Source: Bacillus sp. ISL-41 (GTDB lineage: Bacteria; Bacillota; Bacilli; Bacillales; Cytobacillaceae). Taken from it: 64,000 nt of DNA. The notes under the pieces were generated by a model that was given only the letters and a program-made list of their open reading frames with translations, made no database searches and was not told the origin of the DNA. This document shows, piece after piece, positions 32,121 to 40,619 of this stretch. The stretch is taken from contig NZ_JAGGQP010000007.1 of NCBI RefSeq assembly GCF_018613235.1, positions 61,335 through 125,334 on the forward strand, written 5' to 3'. Each line of letters starts with the position of its first letter. The stretch's first letter is position 1. The position numbers and the translations under genes were made by a program.

Positions 32121-32774
32121 ATGGAACAGGTCATACAGTTGCTGAAAAATATTGATAGCAGTCTCCACTACTATATTGATGAATATGGGGCAGCCATTTA
32201 TATACTACTGTTTTTGATTGTTTATTTTAAAACGGCTTTTGTTATCCTGACCTTTTTGCCAGGGGATTCAATGGTCTTCGCGAGCGGTACTCTGGCGGCT
32301 GCCGGAGATTTGGATTTTAAAACCTTGTTAATGCTATTTGCTGCTGCAACTGTTTTGGGTGACAGCCAGAATTTCTTCATCGGGAAACAGCTCGGGAAGT
32401 TAAACTCCGAAAACCATTTTCTATACCGTTTAACATCAGATAAATCGATTGGCAAGGCGAAGGTTTTTTTGTCTGATTATGGAAGGGTAGCCATTACCTC
32501 TTCACGGTTTGTCCCGCTCATGAGAACCTCTGTACCATTTGTGTCAGGATACACAGGATATGAGTTTAAATCATTCTTAAGCTACAACCTTATTGGTGGA
32601 TTGATGTGGACAGCCTTCTGGCTGACAGCAGGATTTTTACTCGGTAATATTGCCTGGGTAGAGAATAACTTATTTCTCACATTGTTGATGGTATCTTCTA
32701 CTGCTTTTATTCCTGCAATTATTGGTTTTGTAAAACAATACAAAAAGGAAAGAGGCAGTAGCCTGATAGGCTGA
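32121..32774 (+). CDS. DedA family membrane protein
   Basis: A 217-residue polytopic membrane protein of the DedA/SNARE-associated (VTT) family. Members act in undecaprenyl-phosphate or phospholipid flipping and membrane homeostasis. The family blocks are FLPGDSMVFASGTLAA (about 48-63), the GDSQNFFIGKQLGK loop (about 86-99) and RFVPLMRTSVPFVSGYTGY (about 132-150), which includes the conserved Arg residues. Hydrophobic stretches lie at about 24-46, 70-85, 160-186 and 185-205. TAGGAGG precedes the ATG. The specific subgroup cannot be assigned, so no symbol is given. Confidence 0.9.
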   Translation: MEQVIQLLKNIDSSLHYYIDEYGAAIYILLFLIVYFKTAFVILTFLPGDSMVFASGTLAAAGDLDFKTLLMLFAAATVLGDSQNFFIGKQLGKLNSENHFLYRLTSDKSIGKAKVFLSDYGRVAITSSRFVPLMRTSVPFVSGYTGYEFKSFLSYNLIGGLMWTAFWLTAGFLLGNIAWVENNLFLTLLMVSSTAFIPAIIGFVKQYKKERGSSLIG

Positions 32775-32805
32775 TGGAAATTTGTGCGATGATCAGCTAA
32801 TGCAA

Positions 32806-32846
32806 AACCCGCCGGTGAAATTGATACCAGGCGGGTTTGTTGTTTC
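32806..32846 (+). terminator. Terminator after dedA
   Basis: AACCCGCC (32806-32813) and GGCGGGTT (32830-32837) form the stem, extended by GG/CC with one bulge, and are followed by TTGTTGTTT. Confidence 0.75.
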
Positions 32847-32894
32847 TAAGAAAATTATAAAATAATTTAGTTGTGGATAACTACATGTAGTTTT

Positions 32895-33371
32895 TTTAAT
32901 CCAGCTCCAGCGCCTAGCCAGTTTTCATCCCAGGGAGTGCTTCTTCGAGTATCTTGCGAGAAGCGGTAGCTTTGAGCAGCTCGAGTCGCATGTCTAGCTG
33001 CGGCTCCTAACTCCTCGAGACGTTTCGGTCCTGCCAATGAAGTCAAAGAGCGACTTCACTGTCAGGCCCTCCAATGCTTGTCGGAGTTGGGCAGTCGCCT
33101 CCGCTTTTCGAATTTTCTAGTGTCGCCTCCTAGAAACTCCGAAACTTCAACTCCGCCGGCAGAAGCAAAAAACGCTTCTTTGTCGGAGTCTCCAGTTTCT
33201 TCGTTTCTGGACATCGGCTATACTTTTCGATTTCGGTCCGCCCAATGAAGTCAAAGAACGACTTCACCGGTCGGCCCTCTAAGGCACAGGAAGTGCAAAC
33301 CCGCCAGCCACAGGACGTGGCAGTTTAGTTGGGCAGCGCTTGTCGGGGCTGAATGAGGCGCTTGCGCTTTT
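32895..33371 (+). repeat. Mosaic intergenic repeat, copy A (two modules)
   Basis: The 605-bp gap 32775-33379 is filled by this element after the dedA terminator. Module 1 runs from CAGCTCCAGCGCCTAGCC through a hairpin at 33030-33066 to a tail CGCTTGTCGGAGTTGGGCAG. Module 2 starts near TGTCGCCTCCTAGAAACTCC (33121), has a second long hairpin at 33150-33189 and a third at 33238-33274, and ends GGCGCTTGCGCTTTT (33357-33371). Both modules share the core TGAAGTC-AAAGA(A/G)C-GACTTCA. No ORF, transposase or terminal inverted repeats are seen. Compare copies B and C. Confidence 0.9.
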
Positions 33372-33379
33372 AGTTCAGT

Positions 33380-35089
33380 TTACTGTTTCAATTTCAGAAT
33401 CATATCTTCATCCGGTGTCACGTATACGGTCTGCTGCTGTTCGTAAATCACGAACCCTGGTTTTGCACCAGCTGGCTTCTTCACATGTCGCACCTTGGTA
33501 AAGTCGACAGGGACAGAGCTGGAATTCCTTGCTTTGCTGAAGTAGGCCGCAATCTGGGCTGCCTCGAGAATGGTTTCTTCTGCTGGCTCTTTGCTGCGGA
33601 TAACCACATGTGAACCCGGGATATCTTTTGTATGAAGCCATATTTCATCCCGGGCTGCCACCTTATTGGTTAAGTAATCATTTTGCTTATTATTTTTTCC
33701 AACCAATATTTCTGTTTCATCGGAAGAACGGTATTTTTCAAGCTGCGGCTTCAAGTTTTGCTTATTTTTATTACCTTTTTTCTGCCGAGCCCGAATATAT
33801 CCACCCTCAATCAATTCTTCCCTGATTTCTTCGATGTCTTTTGGCGATGCGGCCTCTACCTGCTGAAGGAGAGCATCGAAATAAGATACCTCTGCTTTTG
33901 CTATTTCAATTTGTTCTTTTACAATATTGACGGATTTCTTGGCCTTTTGATATTTGGTGAAATATCTCTGGGCGTTTTCCGAAGGTGTTTTCCTAGGCTC
34001 CAGTGGAATCGTAATGGAAGAGCCGTCTTCGTCATAATAATTCACTACTGTAATTTCCTTCATGCCTTTTTCAGCCATAAAGATGTTTGCGGTCAGCAGC
34101 TCTCCGAATAATTGATACTGCTCAGCTTTTTTTGCATCTTCAAGAGTCGTTTCCAGTTTTTTTATTTTCTTATCATTTTTTTCTTTTTCATTTGCAATCA
34201 GTCTTTCGAGATCATTGCCCTGCTGCTTGACCCTGTCCCGTTCGGCCTTGCCAAAATAAAAACGGTCGAGCAGGCTGCTCAGGGAATCGAAGGATTTCGC
34301 CTCTCCCTTCAAATGCTCCAGGGGAATGAGGTAAAAAGCCTCCTTATTGGTTCCATTTGTGATCGAAGGTTTATAATGATGTTGTCTAAGCTGATCCATC
34401 ATTGATATAAATGCCTTTGGAATGGTCGTGCGGTTGGCAAGTCCTGCTTTAAAGACGATTTCTCTTGCCAATACTGGTGACACTCCTGCAAAATTTGAAA
34501 CTAGCTGCTTATCGAGTTTGCCTCCGTTAAAATCAATAAGCCTTAAGACATCCTCTTCCTGTGCCTCAAACGGGTTCATTTTTTCCTGCTGGGGAGGCAT
34601 GACGTACTCTTGCCCGGGCATGATGGCCCTGTGTGTATTAACGGCAAATGAAACATGCTTGATGCTATCGAGAATCATGTTTCTTTGTTTATCGACGATG
34701 ATAATATTGCTGTGGCGTCCCATGATTTCGACGATCAATTGTTTGTAGGATATATCGCCGATTTCATTTCTCCCTTTTATTTCAAAAATAATCATCCGGT
34801 CAAGGCCGGCCTGTTGGATATCTTCTATAATCGCCCCTTCAAGGTGTTTGCGAAGCAGCATACAGAACATAGGCGGTTCATTAGGATTATCGTATTGCTC
34901 ATTTGTGATTTGGACTCTGGCGTAGCTCGGGTGAGCAGACAAAAGGAGCTTATGGTTAATCCCGTTTGCCCTCACAGCCAGGATTATTTCATTTTTATAA
35001 GGCTGGTGGATTTTATTGATTCGTCCCCCTTTAAGAAGGGTGGAAAATTCGTTTGTGATGGCTCTTGTAAACAATCCGTCAAATGACAT
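33380..35089 (-). CDS. rqcH: Ribosome quality control protein RqcH (NFACT family, YloA)
   Basis: Binds stalled 50S subunits carrying peptidyl-tRNA and adds C-terminal alanine tails that mark the broken chains for decay. It has 569 residues. Order: NFACT-N (about 1-175) with the conserved Asp-Arg in [13 protein letters not shown], helix-hairpin-helix region (about 176-260), long coiled-coil arms (about 285-430, [20 protein letters not shown]) and NFACT-R (about 450-540) with [29 protein letters not shown] lies before the start on the minus strand. It is convergent with dedA, divergent from yloB, and bracketed by two same-orientation copies of the intergenic repeat. It was once annotated as a fibronectin-binding protein. 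Confidence 0.95.
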   Translation of the reverse strand: MSFDGLFTRAITNEFSTLLKGGRINKIHQPYKNEIILAVRANGINHKLLLSAHPSYARVQITNEQYDNPNEPPMFCMLLRKHLEGAIIEDIQQAGLDRMIIFEIKGRNEIGDISYKQLIVEIMGRHSNIIIVDKQRNMILDSIKHVSFAVNTHRAIMPGQEYVMPPQQEKMNPFEAQEEDVLRLIDFNGGKLDKQLVSNFAGVSPVLAREIVFKAGLANRTTIPKAFISMMDQLRQHHYKPSITNGTNKEAFYLIPLEHLKGEAKSFDSLSSLLDRFYFGKAERDRVKQQGNDLERLIANEKEKNDKKIKKLETTLEDAKKAEQYQLFGELLTANIFMAEKGMKEITVVNYYDEDGSSITIPLEPRKTPSENAQRYFTKYQKAKKSVNIVKEQIEIAKAEVSYFDALLQQVEAASPKDIEEIREELIEGGYIRARQKKGNKNKQNLKPQLEKYRSSDETEILVGKNNKQNDYLTNKVAARDEIWLHTKDIPGSHVVIRSKEPAEETILEAAQIAAYFSKARNSSSVPVDFTKVRHVKKPAGAKPGFVIYEQQQTVYVTPDEDMILKLKQ

Positions 35090-35117
35090 GTGAAATACAT
35101 CCTTTTCTATTTATCTG

Positions 35118-35396
35118 AAGCCTTGTCGGAGCTGACCAAGGCGCTTCCGCTTTTATATTGTCCAACTGCGGCTCCTAACTCCTCGAGACGCTTGTCTAGT
35201 GTCGCCTCCTAGAATCTCCAAAATTTCAACTCCGCCGGCAGAAGCAAAAAGCGCTTCTTTGTCGGAGTCTCCAGTTTCTTCGTTTCTGGACAGTCGGCTA
35301 TACTTTTCGATTTCGGTCCGCCCATGAAGTCAAAGAACGACTTCAATGGTCGGCCCTCTAACGCTTGTCGGAGTCGGGCAGTCGCCTCCGCTTTTC
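35118..35396 (+). repeat. Mosaic intergenic repeat, copy B (rearranged, shorter)
   Basis: The 396-bp gap 35090-35485 is mostly this element. It begins with the tail sequence CCTTGTCGGAGCTGACCAAG and GGCGCTTCCGCTTTT (a module end). A short stretch of module 1, CTGCGGCTCCTAACTCCTCG, joins straight to module 2 at TGTCGCCTCCTAGAATCTCC, skipping the first hairpin. It has the AGAAGC/GCTTCT hairpin and the TGAAGTC hairpin (35318-35353), and ends with a module 1-type tail GTCGGGCAGTCGCCTCCGCT. The junctions suggest recombination between modules. It may also hold the rqcH promoter, which I could not place. Confidence 0.88.
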
Positions 35397-35477
35397 TATT
35401 CTACAAACATCTTATCATTTTTTTGGACAGGGCTGAATAAGCTTTCTTTAGAGTAGGACAAACAAGGAGGAAGTGTG

Positions 35478-35489
35478 ATGGCCCCATGA
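35478..35489 (+). promoter_or_regulatory. Three-codon leader ORF overlapping the yloB start
   Basis: AAGGAGG at 35464-35470 is ideally spaced (7 nt) for ATG 35478, not for the yloB ATG at 35486 (15 nt). ATG-GCC-CCA-TGA encodes Met-Ala-Pro, and its TGA overlaps the yloB ATG as ATGA. Ribosomes loading here would terminate on the yloB start and could re-initiate. The sequence arrangement is direct observation; the regulatory role is inference. Confidence 0.5.
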
Positions 35490-38176
35490 AGTTCCATGAG
35501 ATGAATGAAAATGAAATAGCTAGTGCCTTAAGAACAGATTTTACAGAAGGATTGGAAGAAAAGGAAGTAAAACGCAGACGTGATCAGCATGGATATAACG
35601 CATTGGCCGAGGGGGAGAAACAATCGGCCCTGTTATTATTCTTCAGCCAGTTTAAGGATTTCATGGTATTGGTGCTCCTTGCAGCTACGTTGATATCAGG
35701 ACTTCTCGGAGAAATGGTCGATGCAATCGCCATCATAGCCATTGTTCTTGTAAATGGTATTTTAGGGTTTTTCCAGGAAAGAAAGGCGGAAAAATCACTT
35801 GATGCCTTGAAAGAGCTTTCCGCTCCGCAAGTCCATGCTTTGCGTGATGGCGAGTGGACCAAGATTCCGTCAAAGGAAGTCGTACCTGGAGATATCCTTA
35901 AGTTCACAAGTGGGGACAGGATTGGAGCGGATATACGTCTGATTGAATCCAGAAGTCTGGAAATTGAAGAATCAGCATTGACGGGAGAGTCTGTTCCCGT
36001 ACAAAAAAATACAAGTCCGCTGAGGATTCCTAATCCGGGACTGGGTGATATGGAAAATATGGCGTTCATGGGCACGATGGTCACAAGGGGAACTGGAACC
36101 GGTGTTGTCGTTGCTACAGGCATGAAAACTGCGATGGGCCAGATTGCTGACTTGCTCCAGACGGCTGAAGCACAGGAAACCCCGCTTCAGCGCAGGCTTG
36201 AACAATTAGGGAAAATCCTGATTACGGCCGCTCTTTTCTTAACCTTATTGGTAGTAGGAATCGGTGTGCTCCAGGGGCATGACCTGTATACAATGTTCCT
36301 CGCAGGGGTCAGTTTGGCAGTTGCCGCCATCCCTGAAGGTCTGCCGGCAATTGTTACTGTTGCGCTGTCACTGGGTGTCCAGAGAATGATCAGAAAGAAT
36401 GCGATCGTCAGAAAGCTTCCTGCAGTGGAGACGCTGGGCTGCGCATCTGTCATTTGTTCTGATAAAACGGGAACGATGACTCAAAACAAAATGACCGTTA
36501 CCCATCTGTGGAGCGGCAATAAAACCTGGACTGTGGATGGTGTGGGATACTCACCAACAGGATTATTCTTTTATAAAGACAAAAGCGTGGATCCGCATAG
36601 TGAAAAGTCATTGCAGCAGCTGCTGACATTTGGGATGCTTTGCAATCACGCTGATATGATTGATAAAGATGGCGAATACACTATTGATGGTGACCCTACT
36701 GAGGGTGCTCTGCTGGTAGCCGCAATGAAAGCGGGTTACAGGAGAGAAAGCCTGCTGGACCAGTTTGAAGTTGTTAACGAGTTCCCTTTCGATTCCAAGC
36801 GGAAAATGATGAGTATGATCGTGAAGGACAAAACTGGCCGAAAATTTGCTGTTGTTAAAGGTGCACCTGATGTCCTGATTGGATTAAGTGATTCAATTCT
36901 CTGGGAAGAAAGGCAGCAGCGCCTGACAAAAGATTTGACTGCTAAAGTCCAGGGGGCGATTGACGAGCTGGCTGGCAACGCATTAAGAACGATTGCCATT
37001 GCTTTCAAACCGATTCCGCAAAACACTGTCGTCCTTCATGAAAATGAAGCCGAAAAAGACCTGGTTTTCATCGGATTGCAGGGTATGATCGACCCGCCGC
37101 GACCTGAGGTGAAAACAGCTGTAAAAGAATGCCGCGACGCAGGTATTAAAACGGTGATGATTACTGGTGACCATGTTATTACCGCGAAGGCGATCGCTAG
37201 TCAGTTAGGGATATTAACCAAAGGAAGCAAAGTCCTGGATGGCAAGGCATTATCCGAGTTGTCTGTTTCAGAGCTAGAGGATATCGTCGACGATGTATCG
37301 GTTTTTGCGAGAGTTTCCCCAGAACACAAGCTTAAAATTGTAAAGGCTTTGCAAAACAGAGGGCATATTGTTGCGATGACTGGTGACGGCGTAAATGATG
37401 CACCAGCCATTAAAGCTGCAGATATAGGAGTGGCTATGGGGATAACAGGTACAGATGTAGCAAAAGAAGCATCTTCCCTCGTACTCCTGGATGATAACTT
37501 CGCCACAATAAAAGCAGCCATTAAGGAAGGTCGAAACATCTATGAAAATATCAGAAAGTTCATCAGGTACCTCCTGGCTTCCAATGTTGGGGAGATTTTG
37601 GTCATGCTGTTCGCGATGATCCTTGGCTTGCCTCTCCCGCTCGTGCCGATCCAGATCCTTTGGGTGAATCTAGTGACAGATGGCCTCCCTGCGATGGCAT
37701 TAGGGCTTGACCAGCCTGAGGAAAATGTAATGAAAAGGGACCCGCGCCATCCTAAGGAAGGGGTATTTGCCCGGGGGTTAGGCTGGAAAGTCGTGTCAAG
37801 AGGTTTCCTGATTGGATTGATGACTCTGTTTGCCTTCATGATTGTCTATAATAGAAATCCAGACGACTTGGTATATGCACAGACGATTGCGTTTACTACA
37901 CTCGTGATGGCACAGTTGATTCACGTATTCGACTGCAGGAGCGAAAAATCAATCTTCGCCCGCAACCCTTTTGAGAACAAATATTTAGTTTGGGCCGTTA
38001 TTTCTTCGTTGGTCATGGTCCTTGTGGTGATCTATTCGCCAGTGCTGCAGCCAATATTCCACACTGTTCCAATAATGGCGATGGATTGGTTATTGATCCT
38101 TGGTTTATCGGCAATTCCGACATTTTTGCTTGCAGGAACATTTTTTGCAAGAAAAACAAAGAGAAATATGATATAA
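35486..38176 (+). CDS. yloB: P-type cation (calcium) transporting ATPase, YloB-like
   Basis: SERCA-like P2A ATPase, 896 residues. The N-terminal cation-ATPase domain is followed by two membrane helices (about 50-85), an actuator domain with EESALTGESVPV (about 155-166), and PEGLPAIVTVALSLG (helix M4, ion site). The phosphorylated Asp lies in CSDKTGTMTQNK (about 330-341). The nucleotide domain is next, then the hinge VAMTGDGVNDAPAIKAADIG (about 630-649) and six C-terminal helices including NLVTDGLPAMALGLD. B. subtilis YloB transports Ca2+ and supports spore germination heat resistance. The start codon is fixed by homology, although its Shine-Dalgarno serves an upstream mini-ORF. Confidence 0.95.
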   Translation: MKFHEMNENEIASALRTDFTEGLEEKEVKRRRDQHGYNALAEGEKQSALLLFFSQFKDFMVLVLLAATLISGLLGEMVDAIAIIAIVLVNGILGFFQERKAEKSLDALKELSAPQVHALRDGEWTKIPSKEVVPGDILKFTSGDRIGADIRLIESRSLEIEESALTGESVPVQKNTSPLRIPNPGLGDMENMAFMGTMVTRGTGTGVVVATGMKTAMGQIADLLQTAEAQETPLQRRLEQLGKILITAALFLTLLVVGIGVLQGHDLYTMFLAGVSLAVAAIPEGLPAIVTVALSLGVQRMIRKNAIVRKLPAVETLGCASVICSDKTGTMTQNKMTVTHLWSGNKTWTVDGVGYSPTGLFFYKDKSVDPHSEKSLQQLLTFGMLCNHADMIDKDGEYTIDGDPTEGALLVAAMKAGYRRESLLDQFEVVNEFPFDSKRKMMSMIVKDKTGRKFAVVKGAPDVLIGLSDSILWEERQQRLTKDLTAKVQGAIDELAGNALRTIAIAFKPIPQNTVVLHENEAEKDLVFIGLQGMIDPPRPEVKTAVKECRDAGIKTVMITGDHVITAKAIASQLGILTKGSKVLDGKALSELSVSELEDIVDDVSVFARVSPEHKLKIVKALQNRGHIVAMTGDGVNDAPAIKAADIGVAMGITGTDVAKEASSLVLLDDNFATIKAAIKEGRNIYENIRKFIRYLLASNVGEILVMLFAMILGLPLPLVPIQILWVNLVTDGLPAMALGLDQPEENVMKRDPRHPKEGVFARGLGWKVVSRGFLIGLMTLFAFMIVYNRNPDDLVYAQTIAFTTLVMAQLIHVFDCRSEKSIFARNPFENKYLVWAVISSLVMVLVVIYSPVLQPIFHTVPIMAMDWLLILGLSAIPTFLLAGTFFARKTKRNMI

Positions 38177-38183
38177 TCCGTTA

Positions 38184-38219
38184 GGTAATAGAGAAGGCTC
38201 TATTGCCTTTCTTTTTTTT
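38184..38219 (+). terminator. Terminator after yloB
   Basis: GGTAATAGAG and CTCTATTGCC form a 10-bp stem (one G-T pair) with loop AAGG, followed by TTTCTTTTTTT. Confidence 0.85.
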
Positions 38220-38408
38220 ACTAATGCTCTTTCGTAATCTTTGCTGCATCTACAGCTGAAAGTTTTATGAAATCCTAAGCTCGGAAGTTCCTTTCGAGGG
38301 AAGGAGCGGAGTTGGAAAAACATAAATTTAGATATTACATAAATGAATAAGCCTGTTCCACGGGTCTACAGGAAACTCGACTTTTTAGAAAGAATGGATG
38401 TGTCTGAA

Positions 38409-39284
38409 ATGGTCGTCAGTATGACTGGGTTTGGAAGGAGCAGGACTGAATCTGACAGGTTCAGTGTCACAGTCGAGGTCAAAACGGTCAATCACCGTTT
38501 TTGTGAATTCCATATTCGCATGCCCCGGCAGCTCCTGAAAACGGAAGAAAAAATAAAGAAGAAACTCGGCGAACATATAAAAAGAGGGAGAGTCGAAGTA
38601 TTTGTAACTTTGGAGGGCGAAGGCATAGTTAGCCGAAGTGTACATATTGACTGGGCAGCCCTGGACGAATTAGTCCATCACATAACTGAAATCAAGAACA
38701 GGTACAGCATTACGGGGGATATTGAGCTCCGTGACATTGTCAGCAGGCAAGAAATCATCCATATTGAGGAAATAGAAGCTGAAAATGAAGAACTTGAACT
38801 TCTTGTCCTATCAGCCGCTGAGGAAGCAGGGAGCCAACTGGTCCAAATGCGTATGCTGGAAGGATCAGCACTTGAAAAGGATGTATTGCAGCATATCCAG
38901 CAGTTAAAAGAAAACATTACGAGCGTGAAGAAGCTGGCGCCAAGTGTTGTAAAGCAGTACCGTGAGAGGCTTCAAAAGAAAATGGCTGAATTGACGGATA
39001 GCCAGGCAGATGAAGACAGAATCCTTACTGAGGTTGCCTTCTTTGCAGATAAAGCTGATATTAGTGAAGAGATTGCCAGACTTGAAAGCCATGTAAGTCA
39101 ATTCAAAGAAATTTTGAAGGCGAATGAGCCTCTTGGCAGGAAACTGGATTTTCTGCTTCAGGAAATGAATCGCGAGGTCAACACGATCGGTTCCAAGGCG
39201 AATGATTCAAGAATTGCCAGGGAAGTAGTCGAGATGAAAAGCCTCCTGGAAAAGGTTAAGGAACAAGTGCAAAATATAGAGTAG
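38409..39284 (+). CDS. yloC: YicC-family endoribonuclease (YloC)
   Basis: A 291-residue protein of the YicC family, whose members are endoribonucleases acting on RNA such as small RNAs in other bacteria. The N-terminal YicC domain begins VVSMTGFGRS and has VEVKTVNHRFCEFHIRMPRQ (about 21-40). The C-terminal DUF1732 has EVAFFADKADISEEIARLESH and the ending REVNTIGSKANDSRIAREVV with EMKSLLEKVKEQVQNIE. ATG 38409 matches the family start; the open frame reaches 66 bp further upstream, where MDVSEM at 38397 is the next candidate. Usually the first gene of a unit with remA, gmk and rpoZ. Confidence 0.9.
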   Translation: MVVSMTGFGRSRTESDRFSVTVEVKTVNHRFCEFHIRMPRQLLKTEEKIKKKLGEHIKRGRVEVFVTLEGEGIVSRSVHIDWAALDELVHHITEIKNRYSITGDIELRDIVSRQEIIHIEEIEAENEELELLVLSAAEEAGSQLVQMRMLEGSALEKDVLQHIQQLKENITSVKKLAPSVVKQYRERLQKKMAELTDSQADEDRILTEVAFFADKADISEEIARLESHVSQFKEILKANEPLGRKLDFLLQEMNREVNTIGSKANDSRIAREVVEMKSLLEKVKEQVQNIE

Positions 39285-39340
39285 CGTTTAGAAAAGGCCT
39301 TAGAAGGTCAAAATAAATAACTGATGATTGGGGGACCATC

Positions 39341-39604
39341 ATGGCAATCAAGCTTATAAATATAGGCTTCGGCAACATTGTTTCAGCTAACAGGATCATC
39401 TCGATCGTAAGTCCTGAATCAGCTCCAATAAAACGGATCATCCAGGACGCACGCGACCGTGGATCATTAATAGATGCAACATACGGAAGAAGGACGAGGG
39501 CTGTCATTGTCATGGACAGCGACCATGTCATTCTCTCTGCGGTACAGCCGGAAACAGTAGCTCACCGCCTGAATGACCGTGATGATATTATTGATGAAGG
39601 GTAG
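39341..39604 (+). CDS. remA: Extracellular matrix regulator RemA (YlzA)
   Basis: Small DNA-binding activator of biofilm matrix genes and osmoprotection genes in B. subtilis, which forms ring-shaped oligomers. It has 87 residues, the normal size, and shows [40 protein letters not shown] and [20 protein letters not shown] (the arginine-rich part that binds DNA). GGGGGACC precedes the ATG. It is followed by gmk after 9 bp, so the regulator is likely co-expressed with basic GTP metabolism. Confidence 0.95.
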   Translation: MAIKLINIGFGNIVSANRIISIVSPESAPIKRIIQDARDRGSLIDATYGRRTRAVIVMDSDHVILSAVQPETVAHRLNDRDDIIDEG

Positions 39605-40228
<624 letters not shown>

Positions 40229-40453
40229 ATGCTTAATCCTTCTATTGACTCTTTAATGACAAAAATTGATTCAAAATACTCATTGGTATCGGTTGCGGCA
40301 AAACGCGCACGCAGCATGCAGGTCCATATGGATGCTAAGCTAGATAAGTATGTTTCCCACAAATTCGTAGGCAAGGCACTCGAAGAAATCAACGCAGAAA
40401 AGCTTCATTTCAAGACAGCAGGAAGCCATGAAGAGTTAAATATCAACGAATAA
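40229..40453 (+). CDS. rpoZ: RNA polymerase omega subunit
   Basis: Small subunit that helps RNA polymerase assembly by folding around the beta-prime C-terminus. It has 74 residues. [27 protein letters not shown] and [15 protein letters not shown] are standard for the family. CTGGAGG precedes the ATG, and the gene starts at the base after the gmk stop. Followed by a terminator. Confidence 0.95.
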   Translation: MLNPSIDSLMTKIDSKYSLVSVAAKRARSMQVHMDAKLDKYVSHKFVGKALEEINAEKLHFKTAGSHEELNINE

Positions 40454-40460
40454 CACCGCG

Positions 40461-40494
40461 ATAACAACCTATTTATTGGGTTGTTATTTTTTTG
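40461..40494 (+). terminator. Terminator after rpoZ
   Basis: ATAACAACC and GGTTGTTAT form a 9-bp perfect stem with a 9-nt loop, followed by TTTTTTTG. It separates yloC-remA-gmk-rpoZ from coaBC. Confidence 0.9.
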
Positions 40495-40619
40495 TTTGTG
40501 CATAGGCCATGTTGGAAGGTTGCAATATGACTTGTCTTGCCTATTTCATGCTTAATCTGTGAAAAAATGTTATAGTTCAATCATAATGATAGTTTGTTGT
40601 AAAATGGGGGTTCTCTGAC

